This document shows positions 1 to 7,045 of a stretch of DNA of 44,428 nt, in pieces. Location of the stretch: contig CALBKM010000020.1 of the NCBI GenBank assembly GCA_937895705.1, forward strand, positions 1 through 44,428, written 5' to 3'. Origin of the DNA: an uncultured Clostridia bacterium (lineage in GTDB: Bacteria; Bacillota; Clostridia; Lachnospirales; Lachnospiraceae). Positions within the stretch are counted from its first letter, which is position 1; the number at the start of each line of letters is the position of its first letter. A program made the position numbers and the translations under genes. The notes under the pieces are model-generated. The model searched no databases. It was not told the origin of the DNA and saw nothing but the letters and a program-made list of their open reading frames with translations.

Positions 1-62
1 CAGCTGGATAGAGCACTTGGCTACGGACCAAGGTGTCGGGAGTTCGAATCTTCTCACGTACA
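1..62 (+). tRNA. tRNA-Arg(ACG), 5' end outside the window
   Basis: The D-arm (CAGCTGGATAGAGC), an anticodon stem CTTGG/CCAAG around loop CTACGGA (anticodon ACG), the TTCGAAT T-loop and the acceptor strand CACGTAC with discriminator A62 are all visible. The 5' acceptor strand lies before base 1. The 3' CCA is not encoded. An ACG (inosine-modified) arginine tRNA reads CGU/CGC/CGA. Confidence 0.93.
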
Positions 63-70
63 TTGGATGA

Positions 71-109
71 AAAAAATGACCTAGGACAATGTCCTAGGTC
101 ATTTTTTTT
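71..109 (+). terminator. Rho-independent terminator of tRNA-Arg
   Basis: Perfect 11-bp stem (77-87 with 91-101), 3-base loop, A-tract before and eight T after. Confidence 0.9.
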
Positions 110-110
110 G

Positions 111-279
111 TCCGAAGACGGTTCGTCTTCGGACGAGTTCGAATTCTACGTTTCACTTCGGTCCGCGCAGAACCGAGGTCCACCGGACCTCGTGCGCCTT
201 CTCACGTACATTGAAGCAAAGGGCATCGTCTTCGAATGAGTTTGAAGTCGTCTACACTTCGTTTCGGTCCGCGCAGAAC
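111..279 (+). repeat. Degenerate repeats and hairpins next to the tRNA
   Basis: No gene is seen in 110-304. The stretch holds an exact second copy (198-213) of the tRNA 3' end (50-65, CTTCTCACGTACATTG), a 17-bp direct repeat TTCGGTCCGCGCAGAAC (157-173 and 263-279) inside diverged repeats of about 40 bp, and two hairpins (111-133; 174-192). It resembles duplicated, decaying tRNA-flank DNA. There is no integrase in view. Confidence 0.6.
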
Positions 280-304
280 AGAATTTTCCCGGATATGAAA
301 AGCC

Positions 305-333
305 TTTACAAGGGGACATTTTTAGGATAAGAT
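305..333 (+). promoter_or_regulatory. Promoter of the iron alcohol dehydrogenase gene
   Basis: TTTACA (305-310), 17-bp spacer, TAAGAT (328-333). The expected transcript start near 340 rules out the ATG at 334 as the start codon. Confidence 0.6.
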
Positions 334-357
334 ATGGGTGTGAAGGGAGAGCTGTTT

Positions 358-1560
358 ATGAATATTGTAGAGAAGTGTTATTGCAGAGTATTTCAGTTTG
401 TTTTTCGTGTGTTATTGCCGGTTCTTCCGTATCGGGATCCTGAGGTGTTGTCTTCGGAAGAAGAGATAGTCGGAGTTTTAAAGAAGAAAGGAAGTAAGTC
501 TGTATTAATTGTAACGGATGAAGGATTGCATAGATTGGGGTTATTGGATGAACTAAAAGCGGCATTGAAATCTGAGGAAATTGCTTATGTTGTTTATGAT
601 AAGACCGTTGCTAATCCAACTGTTGTAAATGTGGAAGAGGCAAGGCGAATGTATTTGGAGAGCGATTGTAGTGCGATTATCGGATTCGGAGGCGGTTCGC
701 CTATAGATTGCGCAAAAGCTGTGGGGGCACGGGTTGTAAGGCCCAAAAAGCCGATTCCGAAGATGAAAGGGGTGTTAAAAGTTCGCAGGCGTTTGCCGCT
801 TTTTATTGCAGTTCCTACAACTGCCGGGACAGGAAGTGAGACAACGCTGGCGGCGGTAATTACAGAGGGAGAAACCAGACATAAATTTCCGATAAATGAT
901 TTTGTTCTCATACCTCAGTATGCGGCTCTTATGCCGGAGATTACAAGAGGTTTGCCTCCTTTTATTACCGCGACAACAGGGATGGATGCCTTGACCCATG
1001 CAGTGGAAGCCTATATTGGGCGTTCAACAACGAAAGAAACGAGAAAATATGCATTAGAATCAATTAGACTTATATTTAGTAATATTGAAACAGCATATAC
1101 AGACGGAAATAACATGGAAGCACGAAAACAGATGCTTTATGCGTCTTTTCTTGCAGGAAAAGCTTTTTCAAAGTCATATGTAGGTTATTGTCATGCGGTG
1201 GCACATTCTCTGGGTGGAAGATATAACACACCTCACGGTTTCGCAAATGCGGTGTTGTTGCCTAATGTTTTGGAATTATACGGTGAGGCCGTTTATGGTA
1301 GATTAAAAGAGACAGCAGTTGCAGTTGGCCTTGCAGAGGAAGAAACGGACGAAAAAGCAGCAGCACTCTGTTTTATTGAAAAGATACGCATGCATAATCA
1401 GAATCTGGGAATTCCCGCAGTAATTCGTGAACTAAAAGAGGAGGATATCCGGAAGATGGCGGTACATGCGGCCAAAGAAGGCAATCCGTTATATCCGGTA
1501 CCGAAGCTTTTTAATGCAAAGGACTTGGAACCGTTGTATTATTCGGTTATGGAAAGATAG
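358..1560 (+). CDS. Iron-containing alcohol dehydrogenase
   Basis: A 400-residue NAD(P)-dependent group III (iron-activated) alcohol dehydrogenase that interconverts alcohols and aldehydes or ketones in the cytoplasm. The nucleotide-binding GGGSPID (residues about 111-117) and GTGSE (157-161) are present. The four family metal ligands are in place: D210 and H214 in GMDALTH, H279 in CHAVAH, H293 in NTPHG. Length is normal for a stand-alone enzyme. I chose ATG 358 because AGGGAG lies just upstream and the in-frame ATG at 334 overlaps the -10 region. It is a single-gene unit; the next gene has its own promoter. The true substrate cannot be read from sequence. Confidence 0.9.
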   Translation: MNIVEKCYCRVFQFVFRVLLPVLPYRDPEVLSSEEEIVGVLKKKGSKSVLIVTDEGLHRLGLLDELKAALKSEEIAYVVYDKTVANPTVVNVEEARRMYLESDCSAIIGFGGGSPIDCAKAVGARVVRPKKPIPKMKGVLKVRRRLPLFIAVPTTAGTGSETTLAAVITEGETRHKFPINDFVLIPQYAALMPEITRGLPPFITATTGMDALTHAVEAYIGRSTTKETRKYALESIRLIFSNIETAYTDGNNMEARKQMLYASFLAGKAFSKSYVGYCHAVAHSLGGRYNTPHGFANAVLLPNVLELYGEAVYGRLKETAVAVGLAEEETDEKAAALCFIEKIRMHNQNLGIPAVIRELKEEDIRKMAVHAAKEGNPLYPVPKLFNAKDLEPLYYSVMER

Positions 1561-1604
1561 GTGACTGCACAAAAAGCGGATGGGAAAAAGAGTTGTACGG
1601 AAGC

Positions 1605-1647
1605 ATGCAACTGCGAGTTGCATATAAATAAGTAATTATGTTATAAT
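1605..1647 (+). promoter_or_regulatory. Promoter and operator of the XRE gene at 1679
   Basis: TTGCAT (1618-1623), 18-bp spacer, TATAAT (1642-1647). A perfect dyad ATGCAACTGCGAGTTGCAT (1605-1623) covers the -35 box. The same motif recurs at 2086-2104, upstream of the next gene. Confidence 0.75.
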
Positions 1648-1678
1648 TAAATGATATTGAAAGGAAGAGGGGAAAAAT

Positions 1679-2086
1679 ATGAATTTTGCGGAAAAGTTGT
1701 TAACATTGAGAACTCAAAGCGGTTACTCACAGGAAGTATTGGCGGAAAAACTGAGTGTGAGTCGCCAGGCAGTGTCCAAGTGGGAAACCGGACCGACATT
1801 GCCGGAGACCGACAAATTGATAGCAATCAGCAATCTTTTTAATGTGTCTATTGATTCGTTGTTGATTGATTCCATTAATTTAAATACATTTGAAAGCATG
1901 GACCGTATTTTGGTCAAGTTTTTGAGTTCTGCAAGAGATATGGATGATATTTCCGAAGAACTTCTGGACATTATGAAGGACGGGGTAATAGATAACACCG
2001 AGAAAATAAAAGTAGATGAAATCGTTAAAACGTTGGATTCTGTAGCCAGAATTATCGATGAGATAAAAAGGAAGATGAATTTATAG
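1679..2086 (+). CDS. XRE-family (HTH_3) transcriptional regulator
   Basis: A 135-residue DNA-binding protein. Residues about 5-60 form a Cro/CI helix-turn-helix (SVSRQAVSKWETG recognition region). The remaining 75 residues are charged, probably helical, and of no family I recognise. A purine-rich ribosome binding site (GGAAGAGGGG) precedes ATG 1679. The gene lies between two copies of the same 19-bp dyad, one over its own -35 box and one at its stop codon ahead of the membrane protein gene. This suggests it represses itself and regulates its neighbour. Confidence 0.88.
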   Translation: MNFAEKLLTLRTQSGYSQEVLAEKLSVSRQAVSKWETGPTLPETDKLIAISNLFNVSIDSLLIDSINLNTFESMDRILVKFLSSARDMDDISEELLDIMKDGVIDNTEKIKVDEIVKTLDSVARIIDEIKRKMNL

Positions 2087-2104
2087 TGCAATTTCAAGTT
2101 GCAC
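2086..2104 (+). promoter_or_regulatory. Second copy of the XRE operator
   Basis: GTGCAATTTCAAGTTGCAC has 8-bp arms with one mismatch and a 3-bp centre, the same geometry as the dyad at 1605-1623. A weak promoter follows (TTGGTA 2121-2126, 16 bp, TATGTT 2143-2148), so the site sits upstream of the promoter for the gene at 2198. Confidence 0.65.
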
Positions 2105-2197
2105 AAATTGCTTATTTTGCTTGGTAGAAGAACGGGCGGACCTATGTTATAGTTGAATCATCACAGCAGCAGTGCTGTTACATAAAAGGAGGAGACT

Positions 2198-3118
2198 ATG
2201 AACGTAGGAAAAATTTACACAAAGACAATGAAATTTGTTTGGTTGAAGCTTGGGATCGGTGCATTGATTACGCTGGGATCGATTATCCTTCTGGCAATTG
2301 TAATCGGAATCAGTACATTGTTTAAAGACCCGGGGGTGATGATTTTTCTCGGTAGCCTTTGGATTGGCGGAACGGCCGGTATCTACAAGCTGGTGATGAA
2401 TTATGCGGGATATATGGTGAAAGCGGCGCATATTGCAATTATTACGGAAGCGGTAACCACAGGTCAGATTCCGGACAATATGGTAAAGACCGGAACCGAG
2501 ATGGTAAAGGCACGTTTCGGAGCAACCAATACATATTTTGTGTTGGATAAATTGATTGGCGGTGCGGTAAAGCAGTTGCAAAATGTGGTAGGCAAGATTG
2601 ATGACATCTTTGGTAATATTCCGGTTGTCGGCGCAATTGTAAAGTTTGCCCAGGTGTTTATCGGAATTGCGTTGGGGTATATTGATGAGTGCTGTCTCGG
2701 TTATACGTTCTACAAGAAGGAAGACGGTGCCTTTAAGGCAGGTTGTGACGGTGTTGTCGTTTACTTCCAGAATACAAAACATTTGTTAAAGAGTGCAGCA
2801 ATTACGACGCTAATTGTAATCGGAGGAACTTTCCTTGCATGGGTAATTCCGTTTGCTGTTGTATTTTTGATTTGCGGTGCGCTTGATGTATCGGCATTCT
2901 TTGCGGTAGTGCTTGCTTTGATTATTGCGTTGGTATTAAAGTCTGCGTTCATCGATAGCTTCATGCTGGTAAAGACTATGGTGGCTTACATGGAAGTGGC
3001 ACCGTCCACCGAGATTACCTTTGATATTTACGGCAAGCTTTGCAAGATTTCCGGCAAATTTAAGAGCCTGTTTAACAAGGCGAAGGAAGAAACTCCGGCA
3101 ATGGAGATTGCGGAATAA
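2198..3118 (+). CDS. Polytopic membrane protein of unknown function
   Basis: 306 residues with about five hydrophobic segments: residues about 18-42, 46-66, 138-162, 198-220 and 222-250. The C-terminal 50 residues are hydrophilic and lysine-rich. A central amphipathic stretch carries IPVVGAIVKFAQVF. An AAAGGAGGAG ribosome binding site precedes ATG 2198. There are no transporter, protease or enzyme motifs that I recognise. The shared operator ties its expression to the XRE regulator at 1679. A role in the envelope is only a guess. Confidence 0.85.
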   Translation: MNVGKIYTKTMKFVWLKLGIGALITLGSIILLAIVIGISTLFKDPGVMIFLGSLWIGGTAGIYKLVMNYAGYMVKAAHIAIITEAVTTGQIPDNMVKTGTEMVKARFGATNTYFVLDKLIGGAVKQLQNVVGKIDDIFGNIPVVGAIVKFAQVFIGIALGYIDECCLGYTFYKKEDGAFKAGCDGVVVYFQNTKHLLKSAAITTLIVIGGTFLAWVIPFAVVFLICGALDVSAFFAVVLALIIALVLKSAFIDSFMLVKTMVAYMEVAPSTEITFDIYGKLCKISGKFKSLFNKAKEETPAMEIAE

Positions 3119-3162
3119 GAGGCAACAGGGGAGTACTTATTACAAGTGCATAATATAAAATC

Positions 3163-3200
3163 AGCGGTCAAGGTTTATGCCTTGGCCGCTGTGTTTTTTT
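3163..3200 (+). terminator. Terminator after the membrane protein gene
   Basis: 11-bp stem (3163-3173 with 3180-3190, one G-T pair) followed by GTGTTTTTTT. The hairpin may also stop the convergent ABC-F transcript, where the tract is weaker. Confidence 0.85.
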
Positions 3201-3245
3201 GTAATTAAAGTTTGGGTTATATACAAATCTTCATTATAAATCATA

Positions 3246-4799
3246 TTACATTTTTGTGGACCACATGCTGCAATCCAGGACTCTTGTAGCAAAGTCTTCG
3301 TAGAACTCCGGTTCGTGGCAAATGAGAAGGATGCTTCCCTTGTATGCCGTGAGGGCACGCTTTAATTCGTCCTTTGCGTCTATGTCCAGGTGGTTCGTCG
3401 GCTCGTCCAGAAGGAGAACATTGGTCTCCTTGTTGATGAGTTTACAGAGACGTACCTTGGCCTGTTCGCCACCGGAGAGGACTCTTACCTGACTTTCGAT
3501 ATGCTTGGTAGTAAGTCCGCACTTTGCCAGAGCGGAACGAATTTCATACTGGGTAAAGGAAGGGAAACTCTGCCAAAGCTCCTCGATACAAGTATTATTT
3601 TTTGCACCGGTCATTTCCTGCTCAAAGTAACCCGGGAATAAATAGTCGCCTAATGTTACTTTACCGGAAATCGGAGGGATGATACCGAGAATGCTCTTTA
3701 ACAAGGTGGTTTTTCCGATACCGTTGGCTCCTTTTAATACCAGCTTCTCGCCGCGTTCCATGGAAATGGTAATGGAGCGGGACAGCGGTTCGTCATAGCC
3801 GATCACCAATCCTTCCGTCTGGAAAATATAGCGGCTGGCGGCTCTGGCTTCTTTAAAGTGAAACTCCGGCTTCGGACGTTCCGCGGCAAGTTCGATAACC
3901 TCCATTTTGTCCAGCTTTTTCTGGCGGGACATGGCCATGTTGCGGGTTGCGACTCTTGCTTTATTTCTTGCAACAAAGTCTTTCAATTCACTGATTTCCT
4001 GCTGCTGGCGCTTATATGCAGCCTCCAACTGGGCTTTCTTTACGGCGTAAACCTCTTCGAATTTATTGTAGTCGCCGACGTAACGGGTCAGTTCACCGTT
4101 TTCCATATGATAGACCAGATTAATTACACTGTTTAAGAACGGAATGTCATGGGAAATCAAGATAAAGGCATTCTCGTAATCAATCAGGTAACGCTTTAAC
4201 CATTCGATATGTTCTACATCCAAGTAGTTGGTCGGCTCGTCAAGGAGCAGAATATCCGGCTTTTCAAGTAAAAGCTTTCCGAGCAGTACTTTAGTACGCT
4301 GACCGCCGGAAAGAGCAGTTACATCTGTGTCAAGTCCCATGGCATCCAGACCGAAAGCATGGGCGATTTCGTCGATTTTTGTATCAATAATATAGAAGTC
4401 ATGTACATCCAGTAAATCCTGAATATTTCCGAATTCCTCCATCATTCCCGGGAGCTCCTCGTCGGAAGCTTCGCCCATTGCGGCGCAAAGCTCGGTCATA
4501 CGGGCTTCCACATCATAAAGAAATTCAAATGCGGACTTTAATACATCGCGGATGGTCATTCCCGGTTGTAATACCGAGTGCTGGTCTAAATATCCGACAC
4601 GGACATCCTTGGCCCACTCAACCTTTCCCTCATCCGGCATCATTTTTCCGGTGATGATGTTTAAAAAGGTGGATTTTCCTTCTCCGTTGGCACCGATCAA
4701 TCCTACATGCTCTCCCTTTAAGAGACGGAAGGATACATCCTTTAATAAGGTACGGTCACCAAAGCCGTGATTCAAATCCGAAACACATAAAATGCTCAT
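3246..4799 (-). CDS. ABC-F family ATPase (tandem ATP-binding protein)
   Basis: 517 residues, two ATP-binding domains on one chain and no membrane domain: the ABC-F layout. Both Walker A loops (GANGEGKST, GANGIGKTT), both signatures (LSGGQRTK, LSGGEQAK) and both Walker B regions (DEPTNYLD, DEPTNHLD) are intact. A basic, coiled linker rich in K, R and Q separates them. Such proteins bind ribosomes near the E site; some act as translation factors and others protect against 50S antibiotics. Nothing here decides between these roles. Start chosen at ATG 4799 (GGAAAGGA upstream) rather than the in-frame codon at 4856. Confidence 0.93.
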   Translation of the reverse strand: MSILCVSDLNHGFGDRTLLKDVSFRLLKGEHVGLIGANGEGKSTFLNIITGKMMPDEGKVEWAKDVRVGYLDQHSVLQPGMTIRDVLKSAFEFLYDVEARMTELCAAMGEASDEELPGMMEEFGNIQDLLDVHDFYIIDTKIDEIAHAFGLDAMGLDTDVTALSGGQRTKVLLGKLLLEKPDILLLDEPTNYLDVEHIEWLKRYLIDYENAFILISHDIPFLNSVINLVYHMENGELTRYVGDYNKFEEVYAVKKAQLEAAYKRQQQEISELKDFVARNKARVATRNMAMSRQKKLDKMEVIELAAERPKPEFHFKEARAASRYIFQTEGLVIGYDEPLSRSITISMERGEKLVLKGANGIGKTTLLKSILGIIPPISGKVTLGDYLFPGYFEQEMTGAKNNTCIEELWQSFPSFTQYEIRSALAKCGLTTKHIESQVRVLSGGEQAKVRLCKLINKETNVLLLDEPTNHLDIDAKDELKRALTAYKGSILLICHEPEFYEDFATRVLDCSMWSTKM

Positions 4800-4868
4800 A
4801 AATACATTCCTTTCCAATGCCGTAATAACAGCACATTTGAGGTAGTGCATAGGCACTAAAACAGTCCC

Positions 4869-4897
4869 ATTATACCCGAAATATCCAAAATTTGCAA
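4869..4897 (-). promoter_or_regulatory. Promoter of the ABC-F gene
   Basis: On the minus strand TTGCAA (4892-4897), 17 bp, TATAAT (4869-4874). The roughly 60-nt leader contains a small AGTGC/GCACT hairpin. Confidence 0.75.
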
Positions 4898-4960
4898 GCG
4901 AAAAAGCACGAAACGTCTGATTGAAAGGAAAATTGGTTAAGAAGCGGAACAGTGAAAAGA

Positions 4961-5100
4961 GAAAAGGCTGCCGGGGAAGGCAGCCTTTTCCATGAGGGGA
5001 GTATAAATATTAATAAGGGGTTATATAGTGTCAAAGACTTAGGGGAATCTTTAACACACTCTTATCTTATAGCATATGTCGACAAAAAGCAATTAAAAAA
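4961..5100 (+). other. Strong hairpin plus AT-rich leader upstream of terC
   Basis: A perfect 12-bp hairpin (4961-4972 with 4979-4990) is followed by about 95 nt rich in A and T with GGGG runs and no convincing gene. It could be an untranslated leader or small RNA. I looked for the yybP-ykoY manganese riboswitch that often precedes TerC genes and did not find its core. Confidence 0.4.
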
Positions 5101-5154
5101 GTATAAAGAAATAGAAAAACAAAATAAAGAAAAAGAGGAAGAAATACGGCCAAA

Positions 5155-6039
5155 GTGCATATAGTAGAAAGAAAAGCACATGATTCGAAGGGACAACGGA
5201 CTATGTGGATTATTGTGGCATTAGTAACGGACCTTTGTATATATTTGTTTGCGGGACAGGATATTGCGCTGGACTTTCTGGGTGGATATTTGATCGAATT
5301 GAGTCTGAGCGTAGACAATTTATTTGTTTTTTTGTCGATTTTTACATCCTTCGGTGTGCCCGAACAATATCGGCACAGAGTACTGCATTACGGAATCATT
5401 GGGGCGGCGGTATTGCGTTTGGTATTTATTTTGTTTGGTGTGGCAATTGTGGAGCGGTTCGACTGGGTTTTGTATTTTTTCGGGGCGATATTGATTGTCA
5501 ATGGTGTAAAGATGTTACATTCGAAGGAAGAACAGGAGAAAAATATCGGGCTGTCATTCGGAATGAGACTGGTGAGGAGGTTTGTACCGGTAACGGAAAA
5601 TTTTTGTGGAAATTGTTTTTTTGTATTAAAAGAAAAGGCAAGAGAAAACGAAGCCAAAGAAAAGCAGGGGAAGAAATGCCGGTATGCAACTCCTTTGTTT
5701 GTAGTATTGGTTGTGGTAGAGTTGTCGGATATAATTTTTGCCATTGATTCCGTACCTGCGGTATTCTCGGTGACTACAAATCCGATACTTGTGTATTCCT
5801 CGAATATAATGGCTATTTTAGGTCTGCGTCAAATGTATTTCGGTCTGGAAAAGCTGGCCAAACGTTTTATTTACGTAAAATACGGAATTGCGGCGGTGCT
5901 GATGTTCACCGGTGTGAAATTGCTGGCGGAACTGTTTGACAGGACAGTTTCCACCGCAGGATCTATATGCTTTATATTGGTGGTGTTATCTGCCAGTATG
6001 GCGGTGTCTGTGTTTGCGACAAAAAAAGGAAGTGCATAA
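5155..6039 (+). CDS. TerC/Alx-family integral membrane protein
   Basis: 294 residues from GTG 5155, largely hydrophobic with about seven membrane segments. The family core GYLIELSLSVDNLFVF (about residues 42-57) is intact, with the second acidic motif DIIFAIDSVPAVF near residue 195. The family is linked to metal (manganese) export and membrane-protein metallation. GTG is preferred over ATG 5203 because the preceding VERKAH matches the conserved HRKAH stretch of the family, although the usual first membrane helix is then missing. A basic EAKEKQGKK loop lies near residue 165. Confidence 0.85.
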   Translation: MHIVERKAHDSKGQRTMWIIVALVTDLCIYLFAGQDIALDFLGGYLIELSLSVDNLFVFLSIFTSFGVPEQYRHRVLHYGIIGAAVLRLVFILFGVAIVERFDWVLYFFGAILIVNGVKMLHSKEEQEKNIGLSFGMRLVRRFVPVTENFCGNCFFVLKEKARENEAKEKQGKKCRYATPLFVVLVVVELSDIIFAIDSVPAVFSVTTNPILVYSSNIMAILGLRQMYFGLEKLAKRFIYVKYGIAAVLMFTGVKLLAELFDRTVSTAGSICFILVVLSASMAVSVFATKKGSA

Positions 6040-6105
6040 ATCAAATGTATCTGCAAATACTATGTCCTGTAACCGAAAACCAAGTGTTCATCAGGAGGTA
6101 GCAGT

Positions 6106-6294
6106 ATGTCTTATAATAATGAGAATACCCAGAACAATGCAAAGAACAACACCCAGAACAATGCAAAGAACGGTGGTATGAAGAATAACACCCAGAACAA
6201 CACTCAGAATAACAGCCAGAACAACGCGCAGAACAATACTCAGAACTGCCGCAACTGTGCTCGTAACGCAAGCAAGAACGAAAGCAATCGTTAG
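6106..6294 (+). CDS. Asn/Gln-rich low-complexity micro-protein
   Basis: 62 residues, built from repeated (T/A/S)QNN and AKNN units, ending CRNCARNASKNESNR with a CxxC pair. An excellent ribosome binding site (AGGAGG, 8 nt before ATG 6106) and the absence of stops in a repetitive frame argue for translation. The DNA repeats near 12-15 bp units such as AACACCCAGAACAAC. There are no hydrophobic residues to make a fold or signal peptide. It lies 66 bp after terC and ends at its own terminator. Similar N/Q-rich short proteins occur in clostridia; function unknown. Confidence 0.75.
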   Translation: MSYNNENTQNNAKNNTQNNAKNGGMKNNTQNNTQNNSQNNAQNNTQNCRNCARNASKNESNR

Positions 6295-6305
6295 TTTTTA
6301 GCCGG

Positions 6306-6348
6306 AGCGGGGCTGTCGCAAGATATGCGGGAGTCTCGCTTTTGTTTT
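6306..6348 (+). terminator. Terminator after the Asn/Gln-rich gene
   Basis: 9-bp stem with two G-T pairs (6306-6314 with 6332-6340), then TTTGTTTT. Confidence 0.7.
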
Positions 6349-6451
6349 AGAAATGCGTTAGAAGCAAGAGCTCGGTATGACCGGATTATTATATTTTTTG
6401 TGGCAGCCCGGTGGAGAGAGTTGAATATATAAGCCTCTCATTTATCTGGGA

Positions 6452-6480
6452 TAGACATTTGAGGGCAGGTCGGGTAAAAT
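6452..6480 (+). promoter_or_regulatory. Promoter of the sigma/anti-sigma operon
   Basis: TAGACA (6452-6457), 17 bp, TAAAAT (6475-6480), leaving a leader of about 80 nt. Otherwise 6349-6547 shows nothing I can name. Confidence 0.5.
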
Positions 6481-6565
6481 GGTAAAGAAAAAATTTGAAA
6501 TATTTTTAGATTTGAAAATAAATATTATCTCTTACTACGTCTAATAGGTGAAAGGAGGTAAGGGA

Positions 6566-7045
6566 GTGAAAAAAGAAGAGTTTACATATCGTGTGGGAGC
6601 CATACGAGGACAGTTGTATAAAACAGCCATGTTGTATCTGGGGAGTCATGCACAGGCGATAGATGCGCTGGATGAAGCGATTTATAAGGGCCTATGCGGA
6701 TATAAGAAGCTTCGGAAGCCGGAGTTTTTTGCTACTTGGATGACGAGGATATTAATTAATGAATGCAATAATGAGTTGCGGAGAAGAAAGCGCACCTGTC
6801 CGCTAGAGGAACTCCCTGAAACAGCGGTGGAGGCGTTTGATTCGTTACCGCTAAAGGAGGCGTTGCAAAAGCTTCCGAAGGAATTAAAGGATGTGATTGT
6901 GTTGCGGTATTTCTCCGGTTTTACTTTGGCAGAAACGGCGGAGCTTTTGAAAATCCCTCAGGGAACCGCAGCAACCAGACAACGGAAGGCGTTACAGGTG
7001 CTACGCCTGGAATTAGGTGAGGAGGAATCTTATGAACAGAATTGA
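6566..7045 (+). CDS. ECF-type RNA polymerase sigma factor
   Basis: 159 residues with sigma region 2 (about 8-65, including the FATWMTRILINEC segment) and region 4 (about 95-150, LPKELKDVIVLRYFSGFTLAE plus helix-turn-helix), with no region 3: the group 4 layout. GTG 6566 is chosen because AAAGGAGGT ends 6 nt before it; the upstream GTG 6548 lies before that site. The stop overlaps the next gene by 14 bp, typical of a sigma factor paired with its membrane anti-sigma. The regulon is not visible here. Confidence 0.9.
   Translation: MKKEEFTYRVGAIRGQLYKTAMLYLGSHAQAIDALDEAIYKGLCGYKKLRKPEFFATWMTRILINECNNELRRRKRTCPLEELPETAVEAFDSLPLKEALQKLPKELKDVIVLRYFSGFTLAETAELLKIPQGTAATRQRKALQVLRLELGEEESYEQN

Noticed and set aside
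33..239. 68-codon open frame over the tRNA and terminator
   Set aside because: It overlaps the tRNA 3' half, the terminator and hairpins, and has no ribosome binding site.
4961..5154. yybP-ykoY manganese riboswitch for terC
   Set aside because: Only a short GGGGAGTA resemblance; the rest of the conserved core is missing.
4952..5164. 70-codon open frame before terC
   Set aside because: It starts in a perfect hairpin, has no ribosome binding site, and its composition follows the AT-rich leader.
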